DNA from: Paragyromitra xinjiangensis | Lineage: Eukaryota > Ascomycota > Pezizomycetes > Pezizales > Discinaceae | Direction: 5' to 3' | DNA: 64,000 bases | Assembly (NCBI GenBank): GCA_038503065.1 | Contig: JBCAMK010000002.1 | Span: 1,798,001 to 1,862,000, forward strand | Shown: piece by piece, positions 26,240-36,200 of the stretch | Numbering within the stretch: the first letter of the stretch is position 1 | How the letters are laid out: the number at the start of each line of letters is the position of its first letter | Notes under the pieces: generated by a model | Told to the model about the DNA's origin: nothing | Seen by the model: only the letters and a program-made list of their open reading frames with translations | The model's database searches: none | Made by a program: the position numbers and the translations under genes

Positions 26240-28596
26240 ATGTCCTTCTTTCCCTATGCCCGTCTCCCGTTCTCTTCTGAGCCGGACAGCCCAATGGCCT
26301 CTCCTCCGCTCAGGATTCCTGTCTTCCCCCGTCACATTTCCAATCCACCCATCCCTACTACATCTTCTAGGACCCCTAGCACACCTTCCAGGATCTCGGT
26401 TGCGTATTCTTGGATATCCAATGCCTCGACTAAGGTCCCTAACTCTCCATCTGGAGCATCTGTTACTCGCTCGAGCAGAGCTTCTACTATTTCATCCTCC
26501 TACTCTTCCACCATACTCGTATTATTCAAACGTTACCGGATACTGGTATGGGCTGCCGCTAGCATGCAATCCACTCACCCGCATCGTATATCATTTAACT
26601 GGCAGATACTCCGCTTCTATCATCTGTTGAATTTTGTGCAACTAAGGGCTTAGCCAAATAGATTGCTGGATTTTGTTTGTGGCGTGGTGAGTAGCAGCTC
26701 ATAGAAGGCGAGCCAGCAGCAGAGACATGGCGCTCCCCGTTACCAGATTCCGGTAACGTTTGAAGAATACGAGTACATCATTTGGAAATTGTCTCGTTGG
26801 CTCCTGCCACACCTACTTCCCCTTACTTCTCACTGGTCCTACGTGTTCAAAATCACCCCGCTCGAACTCAGGATGCTATTTTCCTCTACTCGGAAGCGAA
26901 TGCACGTTGCTACTCGTTTGTTTCGCCCGCAGGCCCCACTACGCCTATCTCTCCTATTCAGCCCACCATTGGTAACCAAATCTCCATTCCCAGGCAACGC
27001 GACATGGTCAACAAGGTCCTCTCCAAGGTTCCACAGTACATCTTTCATGATACCAATTTCGGTAATCCGTGGTATATCCTTGAAATTCAACAGACGGATT
27101 ATGGTGAGCCTTGTTTTGGTTTGGTTGCAAGGTATGCCTACCAATTGCTCATTTCCAACTTGAAGGAACCCTCGCAGCTATATCTCCGCAGACCAGACGG
27201 ACAAGAGAGAGATAATCTCTACGAACGCTTTAATTTAACCTACGTCGATAAATTGGGGAACCTGGCCTACACTGGCTATCTTGGAGAGGATGATGTTGAG
27301 GATATCCCAAGACTGGTATTCATTAAAACGTTGGACCTGCGTACTGGACCAGAGAAGGATGGAGAGCCTGCAGTGGATAGGATAGAACAGGTAAACAGTA
27401 TCTACGAGGAGATTAACCTACTGAATATCATGCCAATGCATCCTTATCTTACGCCAGCACCAATGGGATACATCACATTAGGAAGCGAGGAGGGAGTGGA
27501 AAGACAAGGAAGGAAAATCGTTGGCTATGTGAACCGTTACTATGTAAACGGTCGCTTGAGCGACTATCTTTTTCTTCCGGGAGAACTTGACCATCCACCG
27601 GCTCCTAGACCGATTACTATTCTCCAAAAAGCGAAATGGGCGCTACAAATCACAAGCGCTATGATGCATATACACCGAAAAGCGGGGGTTTCTTTGGGTG
27701 ATGGGGGTCGCGGATTTGGACTGGAAAGATTTATGGTAGATGAATTTATGCAGCTTCATCTCAGTGGATTTGGCGCTAGCGAGAGGGTTGCTAGGAATTC
27801 ATGGAGAGTACCGCCGGAGGCACGTATTAGAGGTGAGTGGGATGTGGAGGAGGTCATCAACAACAGAGACAGTCACAGCTTAAGGAAACTCGTATGGACG
27901 CACAGTGATTATGTCCGTTTAAGATGGGAACAGGATAATGCGGGAGCCATGGATGATGGAATAGATCCGTTTCTTACGCCTCCCCCTTCCCCCACCAAGA
28001 GTGCCAATATCAAAACCGACGATAGAGCTGATAGTATAAGCGAAAACAGCATAAGTAGCAAGAGCACTATAGGCAAAAGCGGTAGAGATGGCTGCTCTAG
28101 CATTAGGAAAAGCGATACTAAAAGCTATGAGAGCTGCCACGACGATAGTAGCAGTATTACTAAAGTAGTTGATCGATTCAAGGAGGGTGGTGTTGGCGCG
28201 GTTTACGGCATGGGAAGAGGGGAGAGCGTGAGAAGGTGCAACGAGGGGAGTGAGGGGTTCGACCAAAAGAAGCGAGCTGCGATATTTGACAACAGTTGGT
28301 CTGCCTTCGAAGAATGGCGTCACATCCCTAGGGCCCTCGAAATCGTTGAGACATACTCTCTTGGGGTGATGCTCTGGCTTCTGTTCGAGCAGGTTCAACT
28401 TGACAATTTCTCAAGTGGCAGCGAAGAACCTGTTATTGCATGGTCGATTAATAACAAAATCCCGGGCCAGTGGAGGAGACTTGTGGAGGCGTGTGTGAAG
28501 AAGAATCCTGCGGATAGAATCGAAATGGAGGAGGTGTTGAAGTACTTCGTGGGTGAGGTAGGGAGGCGGTGGAATGGGGGTTGGCTAATGGGGTGA
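26240..28596 (+). CDS. protein-kinase-like (pseudokinase) gene with an apparent frame break
   Basis: The main reading frame (about 26782-28596, 604 codons) keeps a protein-kinase skeleton but has lost catalytic residues. VAIK-like FIKTL and an alpha-C-type EEINLL are present. The catalytic loop reads HRKAG instead of HRD, the DFG position reads LSGFG, the APE-like site is PPEAR, and the F-helix is ETYSLGVMLWLL. A Ser/Lys/Asp-rich insert (about 400-490) lies inside the C-lobe. A likely first exon is 26240-26545 (start in a pyrimidine-rich leader, donor GTATGG), joined in phase to 26705 after CTCATAG. From 26705 the frame reads a coding-like segment ending FEEYEYIIW, then the good frame shifts at about 26783-26786, as if one base were missing. 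Either the locus is mutated, the assembly has an error, or the true splice differs. A signalling or scaffold role is possible. Catalysis is unlikely. Confidence 0.6.
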
Positions 28597-28727
28597 GGGG
28601 GAGGGTGTCTGTTGCGAAGTGGAAAGGGGTATGTGGGATTAATAACATGGTGGGCAGGGAATCCTGGTAGTTATAGACTACCTAATTATCATCTAGCGAA
28701 ACTAATTTTTTTGTCCTCTCATATGTT
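28597..28727. other. short 3' flank of the kinase-like gene
   Basis: 130 bases after the stop codon. Nothing recognisable. Confidence 0.5.
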
Positions 28728-29234
28728 TTAAATGACGAGTGAGGGCTCATGATGGGCGGATAGGCGAATTTTTTTAATAACTGGAGATCTTCGGGATATT
28801 TTCCTATTTTTTGTGTAAGAATGAGTGAAAACTAGCACAAGTTCTTTATTTTTGCGCAAACTGATTGGTTCGTTTGTGTCAACGATTGTACACGCTCTGC
28901 CAGGAGGAATGCGTGTTCTAATGGTTTGCCCCACATAGATTTTATAGCCTGTCCTGATATACTTGACTGACATGGTTGACCTAGATGTTCCTGGGCTACT
29001 GTTTTTGGGCCGGTTGAAATATTCGTGGGAATGTGCATATCTGTCGCTGATGGAATATGTCAGGAATATTTGAGTGCCTCCAATAACACTAAAGGAGGTA
29101 TTGAGAAGAAGTGATGAGTGGGTGGATGGTAAGTTTGCTCCGTAACCGCCAAAGATTTTGATTATGTGTAAAGCCCCTACCACGTGAACTTTCTGTACGG
29201 GGTTGAAGTGGTCGGGGTTTATTATTGGTGCCAT
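28728..29234 (-). CDS. possible orphan ORF, 168 residues
   Basis: Open frame on the minus strand from an ATG at 29234 (an earlier in-frame ATG at 29333 would overlap the neighbouring gene's stop). It encodes MAPIINPDHFNPV and continues with mixed hydrophobic and basic residues. A Gly/Thr/Ser-rich centre is followed by a basic C-terminus. No signal peptide, no transmembrane segment, no recognised domain. It ends 131 bases after the kinase-like gene and faces it, so it would be convergent. A frame this long is uncommon by chance in DNA of this composition, but there is no conservation evidence. Confidence 0.3.
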   Translation of the reverse strand: MAPIINPDHFNPVQKVHVVGALHIIKIFGGYGANLPSTHSSLLLNTSFSVIGGTQIFLTYSISDRYAHSHEYFNRPKNSSPGTSRSTMSVKYIRTGYKIYVGQTIRTRIPPGRACTIVDTNEPISLRKNKELVLVFTHSYTKNRKISRRSPVIKKIRLSAHHEPSLVI

Positions 29235-29310
29235 GCATAAGGGCGAACAAAAATATTTGATTTTTTTAGGTCTTGGGTACAACGCATACACACATAGTTT
29301 AATAGAACAT

Positions 29311-30213
29311 TTAAAGGTCCATAATTTTAGCAACGATCTCTGCAGTAAAATGCGTTCCCCTCGCGATTTTCATGATCTGTCGCCAGTCCCTCTCGTCCGG
29401 AGTATCAACAACATAAATCTTATTCCCTATCTGAGCCTCAAAGTTCTCAATTCCTTGGTCGTGACCTAGCCCGAACTTGCTATGAACTTCTTCGAGAAAT
29501 AATTGTAGGGAAGTAGTATCATTCGCGTAGAGAAATTTAACCTTATTAGAGCCTGAAAGGTGTACTTGGAAGACAAACTCAGTGTTCACCAGTTTGTCGG
29601 CTGAGAGAGAGCTTGGGGTAGTGATGTCGTCGAATAAAGTGCCTTCTCTCGTTTTGTCCTGCCCCCCCTTTATTTCAAATCCATCTATCTTCCCCCAATT
29701 CTCCGCGTCGATATGTTCCACTCTTCTCTTGTCTCGTTGTGTTCGAGCCCCCTCCTGGCTACCCATTACTGTTTTCGTTGCCGCCACTGCTAAATCCTCT
29801 TTCTGCGAGTCGAAATGGGTTGATCGGCGGTTTGATGTCTTTTCTCTGCTTGCCGCCAGTAAAACGAGCAACCTCATGAATACCCTTACACTGTAGTAAT
29901 ATCAATCAGCGAGCTTCCAATTCATGACATAATTAGGTACTTACGCCGCCCTATCAACTCCAAAATCCCATTTCTTACCCATCCCAGCCCCAAAAAAGCG
30001 TTCACCAATGCCACCATCAATGAAATCATCAAGCCAGGCTTCCCAGCAATCACTATTCTTCGGGTCCTCTAAGACAACCGAGTTGACAGGATCGTGTACT
30101 GCTGCTTTCACCTCATTCATAAGGAGGATCCATTCGGCTTCAGGGAGATTGCAGTCGATATGAAGGCCTTTGTAGGAGCGGCCGTGCCGGTGTTCCCGGC
30201 GCCGGATAGACAT
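29311..30213 (-). CDS. uncharacterised protein with PB1/ubiquitin-like C-terminal region
   Basis: Exons (minus): 29945-30213 and 29311-29890, giving 282 residues. The donor GTAAGT and acceptor TACTACAG are near-consensus, in phase 2. The N-terminal third is hydrophilic, with a basic start (MSIRRREHRHGRS) and a compact segment containing CWEAWLDDFIDGGIGERFFG. A Ser/Thr-rich linker follows. The last 95 residues alternate strands and a helix: FVFQVHL, VKFLYAND, then LQLFLEEVHSKFGLG, IYVVDTPDERDW, QIMKIA. That order resembles a PB1 or other beta-grasp domain. I do not recognise the family. The gene is divergent from the sirtuin across about 620 bases. Confidence 0.65.
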
Positions 30214-30831
30214 TGCCTAGAAGTGTGGAGTTATTTCTGCTGAGGGAATGTAACAAATAAAAGTATGGGAAAGTATTTGTAGGTAAATAAGAGTCGTGTT
30301 GGATTTCGGGCAATCTTGCTTGGCGCTAATTTGAATGTCTTGATCATGGATTCTCACTCGGAAGTGCATCTGCACGTCAATAATTCCTCTTTTAGAAAAA
30401 TTTGGTGGGTTTGGTGTCGTGTGTCTTGAAATTTAAACATCGAAAGATGTTCTTTCTGTTTTTGAGGCCTAGGAGTTTATGGTTCATATGTTGAGCGGGA
30501 GTTATTAAATAAGCGAGCCTCATGGCGCAACACAGATCTCTGGTAGAATAAGAAACCTCACAGGGGAGTTTACATCTTAAGGGGATTTCAAGCAGTCTAA
30601 ATAACCTCTTTTATAGGTGCTATCAAGAAGAAGAACTGAGTTATTACTGCATTTATCGAATTTAATCAAGGTATTTGGGGAACTAAAGTGTTTTATGCAC
30701 TTGGTCTATAGGCTAGCTAGCGCTAAGCCCAGCTTAGGCAGCCAAGCAAATAACACTAACTTGTAGCCTCAACCCCGCTAATAAACTCTACAGCTAGTAT
30801 CTCAGCCTATTTTCCATAGTATTAGGTCATC
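30214..30831. other. divergent intergenic region
   Basis: Shared upstream region of the PB1-like gene (left) and the sirtuin (right). A/T-rich, with a GCTAGCTAGCGC palindrome-like run at 30712-30723. No frame or RNA gene is supported. Confidence 0.5.
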
Positions 30832-32069
30832 ATGCCACCTTCAACTGACATCGCTTCATTCCATGCCTGCCTCTCTTCGGCGCGCCGTATCCTTGCCGTG
30901 TGCGGTGCAGGCCTCTCAGCGTCGTCGGGACTACCCACGTTCCGTGGTGCTGGTGGTATGTGGAGGAGCTACGATGCTATAAGTCTTGCAACACCAGAGG
31001 CTTTTGATAGAGATCCCGGACTAGTGTGGCAGGTAAGAAATTTGAAATAATTGAGATATGTCTTATGGACCTGAGAACTAGTTCTATTCTATGCGTCGAC
31101 ACATGGCGTTGCAAGCGAAACCGAACAGTGCTCATTATGCATTGGCGGAGATGGCAAGGAAACATCCCGGGTTTCTGACTCTGACTCAAAATGTTGATGG
31201 TATGCACTGAAGATCTATCATGAGTGAGTGATTGACGTAGGATAGCTTGTTGATCTACTGCCCCAATAGGACTTTCTGTGAGAGCGAAACATCCAAAAGT
31301 ATCGATTTGTTATCTCCATGGCTCTTTATTTGAAATAAAGTGTTCTGGGCTCGGGTGCGACTACAAAGAAGATAACTTTTCGGATCCAATCGTGCCCGCA
31401 CTTGCAGTGCCTGAGGCCAAAAAGTCAATTGAGCAGAAAGCACCAGGGCCAACTGCAGGCGAAGGGGGAGATGACCCGACAAGTGGGGTGCTGGAATATG
31501 ATGAGGAAGCAGAACTTCCGACATTGCGGATTTCGGACTTGCCTCTGTGTCCAAAATGCATGCGATTTCTATCCTATTACATCTTGGGTCTAGTAACTAA
31601 ATATATGGGTGCGTAGGTAAAACTGGCATTTTACGACCAGGGGTTGTGTGGTTCGGAGAGAATCTGGATGATGATATGATGGCGTTTATTGAGGATTGGC
31701 TTGAAGAACCAACTGATCTCTGCATTGTTATTGGGACCAGTGGGACGGTATATCCAGCTGCAGGGTAAACTTCTTAAGTTTCCTGTATCTCTTCTAGCAC
31801 CTCCTATGATGGCTGACGGTGGTGTGTAAAAATTTAATAGATATGCAAGTAGAGTCAAACGCCGCGGAGGTGCGGTTGCGGTGGTAGATCTTGATGTTAG
31901 TGGGAGAGGAGGCGCATTTGACTGGGTGTTTGAGGGAGACGCTGCTAAGGTACAACTCTCTGCAGTTGAATTTTTTCCTAATCGAGCAGATTAAGTGACT
32001 TAAACTCGCTATTAGATCTTACCGGAGATTCTCAAACCAATCATTGGGGAAATCCAGGTGCCAGCATAA
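30832..32069 (+). CDS. SIRT5: NAD-dependent protein deacylase, SIRT5-type sirtuin
   Basis: Removes acyl groups (likely succinyl/malonyl, by family analogy) from lysines using NAD+. Exons: 30832-31032, 31082-31199, 31270-31557, 31617-31764, 31841-31949 and 32016-32069, giving 305 residues. NAD site: [16 protein letters not shown] (residues 24-39). QNVDG at about 103-107, catalytic His in LHG (123). The Y-x-x-R pair of class III sirtuins is present as YSMR (69-72). Zinc ligands are probably Cys131, Cys136, Cys200 and Cys203. RPGVVWFGE and VIGTSG follow, then the Rossmann end GAVAVVDLD. The third intron needs a GC donor (31558) to join CPK to CKTGILRPG. No GT donor gives a working product. Length is normal. 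No clear mitochondrial presequence, so it may be cytosolic or nuclear. Confidence 0.9.
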
Positions 32070-33246
32070 GGGTTTACCTCCACCAATTATTATCAGGGGC
32101 CTCGTATTGGCGTCTTGCTATGGAAGCACGGCGTTATATCGGCCGAGAGGATAATTTACACTTAACGTCTGTTACGAGGCTTAAGAATAATAAACATCTA
32201 TGACACATGTCTAATACGATGGGGCGCATGAAATATTTGAAGTGTGACGAGGTTTGCTTTGACTAAGGCTGAGCGTTAGGAGCAAATAGGAATAGAATTG
32301 AACTGTACTATTATAATTATTTGCCGGAGAGTATTTATCTGGTTCACATTCCTGGGTAATAACCAAGAGTTCCTGAAGTCAACTGAGGTTTTGTAAGCTT
32401 GATGTTAAGCTCTTTGTTGCCTTGCAAATGTAAAAAAGTAACTAATTATTTTCGAAGAGGGCAAAAAGGAAAACGTTTATTTTGTTAAGGGTTGGATTGT
32501 TGCAAACCCTTGGGTACCATACTGTAGACCCTAGGAGGAGTGCCTCTAAGAGGATTGTTAAATGAGCCCTCTTTCGGCCGGGACACCGTATTAAAGTTTT
32601 AACGTCTCAACACGAAGCCTGTTAACATGTATTTGTCTTTTGACAAGGCTCCCGTGCTGTTCTGTCGAGTAGGGTTAAGTTGTTTTGATCCCTGCACAGT
32701 CCGCGTATAGCTGTAGAAACGTGATGTCGGCCGAGACTTTGCATTCATCCGACGGCCCTTTGTTACGAGGCTCAAGAATAACAGACATACCAATGACGCA
32801 AGCAACACCTATCGCGATTGAAGAGTAACACAGCGCTAGACGTCGTGTCGGCCGCCGTTTAACCGAAACGGAATGGTTGTTTCCCGGTCCATCTCATCGC
32901 GGGCAAGGATCCAGAATCTAGGGATTAACGACACCCATCGCGGAAGTGTTATTATCGACCAACCACCGCTTGCAGCTTTTCAGAAAATCATGACGTTTAC
33001 ACTCCCCCGATCATAGCTTGCCCAATTGCATGAAAAGACTAGCACGATTTCGGGCCAGAGACCCTCCGACGGTCGAAAGAAATGCCAGGGCAAGAAGTAC
33101 CTCGAGATGCACATGTAGAATAATAACGTAGAAGCCTTATAATAATGATAAAGGCCCCCTCGCCTGTCTGCAGTCAAGCTTTTATCCTATCTCTATAATT
33201 TAATTTTAGGAACAGAGTTGGGCACGTTCGAGCTCAGGAACACGTT
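32070..33246 (+). other. 1.18 kb upstream region of the PDR transporter with diverged direct repeats
   Basis: Related segments start at about 32137, 32573 and 32725. Each has TCGGCCG near its start; TTAACGTCT follows in the first two. GTTACGAGGCT(T/C)AAGAATAA is shared by the copies at about 32170 and 32763, each followed by a GACAT/AACAT element. They are too diverged and short to classify. They may be an old repeat or a duplicated promoter module of the transporter. No gene is visible. Confidence 0.5.
32140..32854 (+). promoter_or_regulatory. cluster of four CGGCCG sites upstream of the ABC transporter
   Basis: CGGCCG occurs at 32140-32145, 32575-32580, 32728-32733 and 32849-32854, within 400-1110 bases of the transporter start. 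Abutting inverted CGG triplets are the kind of site bound by zinc-cluster (Zn2Cys6) dimers, the class that includes the pleiotropic drug-resistance regulators. Two CCGACGG sequences (about 32750 and 33066) add to the CGG content. Chance expectation for one fixed hexamer here is about 0.3. Binding is inference. Confidence 0.45.
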
Positions 33247-36200
33247 ATGGCCGCTATTCCTACTCCAAAAGGAATCCCAGGTCGATGGCCGTCAACCCTA
33301 GGTGATTCTTCGCAAAGAAATTACCCATTTCCAGAGGCAGGAACACTTGCAGCACACTCCAACCTAGAAGCTGGTCTGCTTCCTGGCACACCGAACCGGG
33401 ATAGTCGACGAATCTCAAACCAAACAACATCAGACGAGACGGTAGTGAATGATGATTCCGAGAAAGAAATACCTGGCTCCCAACTAAAAAGCACTACTTC
33501 TTCCAGTGCGTTTAGCAGTGTCCAAGAGCTTACCAACGTTACTACACAACCTATTCGACCAGCACCTGGACCTGGTGATTCTGCTCGTAGGGATTCGGTA
33601 GCTGGCGAAGACGACATCATCCGGATCCTCTCAAGGCGACGAACCAATGCGTCATCAACCCACGAGGAACAGCAGGAAACAAAAGCAGAGATAGAGCAAT
33701 TGCTATCGTCAATCTTCGGAAATACTCGTCAGAATGGTTCTCAGGAAGAGAAGACTCGTCATCTTGGTGTTGTTTTCAAGGACTTAACCGTGAAGGGGCA
33801 GGGGCTTGGTGCGAGTATCCAGCCGACTAATGGAGACCTTCTGATAGGTCCTTTTAGGTCTCTTTGGGGACTTCTCACGAAGGGTTCGAAAGCAGGTATC
33901 GGGAAACCGCCCATCAGAACGCTACTTAACAATTTTAATGGATGCGTTAGACCTGGTGAGATGTTGCTTGTGTTGGGAAGGCCAGGCTCTGGTGAGTACA
34001 GCTTGATTTTTTCACTTTTTGAGACATGAATGGAACTGGGCTGATGGGATTTAAGGTTGCTCGACATTCTTGAAGGTCATTGGCAATCAGAGGAGTGGAT
34101 ACGAGGAAATCTCGGGTGATGTGTCATACGGGGGAGTCGATAGCAAGACTATGGCGAAGAATTTTCGTGGGGAGGTTTGTACTCTGATAATATAACCTTC
34201 CTTAGTCTGATGAATTTTCTGATTCCAGGATATAACAGGTTTTATACAACCCCGAAGAAGGTAATGCCACGAAATATCGCCGGATAAGTTCTGGAGACTG
34301 ACATTTAGTTTTTAGACTTGCACTATGCAACCTTGACAGTCAGGAACACCCTCAGATTCGCACTTGAAACTCGTACCCCAGGGAAAAGTTCTCGGCGTGA
34401 AGGCGAATCCCGAAAAGATTATGTTGCCGAATTCCTTCGTGTCGTCAGCAAGCTCTTCTGGATTGAGCACACTCTTGATACTAAAGTAGGCAACGAACTT
34501 ATCCGTGGTGTTTCCGGCGGCGAGAAGAAGCGAGTCTCCATTGCAGAGGCGTTGGTCACCAAAGCTTCGTGTCAATGCTGGGACAATTCTACTAAAGGCT
34601 TGGACGCCAGCACTGCAATCGAGTATGTAGAATCGCTTCGAACCCTGAGCAACATGGCCGATATCTCGACTCTTGTTGCTTTATACCAAGCAGGAGAGAG
34701 TCTGTATAACCTTTTCGATAAGGTCATCCTGATCGATGAAGGAAAATGTGCTTATTTCGGCCCAACCGAAGACGCGAAGGGTTATTTCGAGAACTTGGGC
34801 TTTGTTTGTCCCCCGCGTTGGACAACTGCCGATTTTTTGACTTCTGTCACCGATAAACACGAGCGTCAGGTCAGAGAGGGTTGGGAAGACCGAGTTCCTC
34901 GCACATCGGAAGAGCTTGAGGCCGCATATGTTGCGTCAGACATCGCAGCGAGAACTAAGGAAGACATCAGCAACTTTGAAAGCACACTCGAGCAGCAAAA
35001 TGCGGAAAGAAATAAGGAAATGACCGGGGAAACAAAAACAAAGAACTATACCATATCGTTTCCTAACCAGGTCCTTGCTTGCACGAAAAGACAGGTTAAG
35101 GTGATGAAGGGGGACCCATTGAGTTTAGGGGGAAAATGGGGTGGAATTCTGTTTCAAAGTTTGATTGTTGGTTCCTTATTCTATAATTTACCAGCGACAG
35201 CGACGGGAGTGTTTCCTCGAGGTGGTATTATGGTGAGTTTTGGCCTTACGTTGATAGTAGGCTTGAAATTAATTCCTGTGACAGTTTTTCACACTATTGT
35301 TTAATGCATTGCTAGCATTGGCGGAGCTCACGGCAGCCTTTTCTTCTATACCCATTTTAATGAAGCATAAGAGCTTGTATGAACCTCCCCTGAATAACGC
35401 TGAAAGATGCTTGCTTACATACTGCTATAGCTCGTTTTACCGGCCATCTGCGTACGCGATAGCATTAGTCGTCGTCGATATACCTTTGTGTTTTGTACAG
35501 GTGTTTATTTGGAATATTGTAATTTATTTTATGTCAAGTATGAGTATCTGAAGGCTGAGAACTAGAAATAAGAGCTAACTTTGGGCGCACAGACTTACAA
35601 CGCACTGCTTCGCAGTTCTTCATAAGTTTGTTGATTGTATTCTTGATTACATTGTCAATGTATTCGTTCTTCCGGATGATTGGGGCTTTCTCTGCCAGTT
35701 TGGATGTAGCCACCAGGATAACTGGAGTTGCAATTCAGGCATTGGTTGTCTACACAGGTAGGATGCGATTCTAGAACTCATCCTTTCGCGTATTAATTGG
35801 GTCGAGTATAGGTTATCTGATTCCGCCATCATCAATGCATCCTTGGTTTTCGTGGCTTAGGTGGATCAACCCGATTCAATATGGATTTGAAGCACTTATG
35901 GCGAACGAGTTCTACAATCTCGATATTGAATGTGTGCCACCATATCTCGTTCCTGTTGGGCCTGGAGTGGAGCCGCGGTATCAATCGTGTCTCCTCCAGG
36001 GTAGCCAGCCCGGAACCACCACCGTAAAGGGTTCAGACTATATCAAATCGCAATTCACGTACACACGATCACATCTCTGGAGAAACGTGGGCTTCATCAT
36101 CGCATTTTGGCTCTTCTTTGTGTTTATGACGGCAATCGGTTTGGAATTGAAGAAGCCTAATAGAGGTGGAGCAGCAGTTACCATTTTTAAGAGGGGGCAA

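Noticed and set aside
33960..34620. Degenerate Walker A and Walker B in NBD1 as damage to the transporter
   Set aside because: Cys in Walker A and Asn in Walker B are normal for fungal PDR-type pumps.
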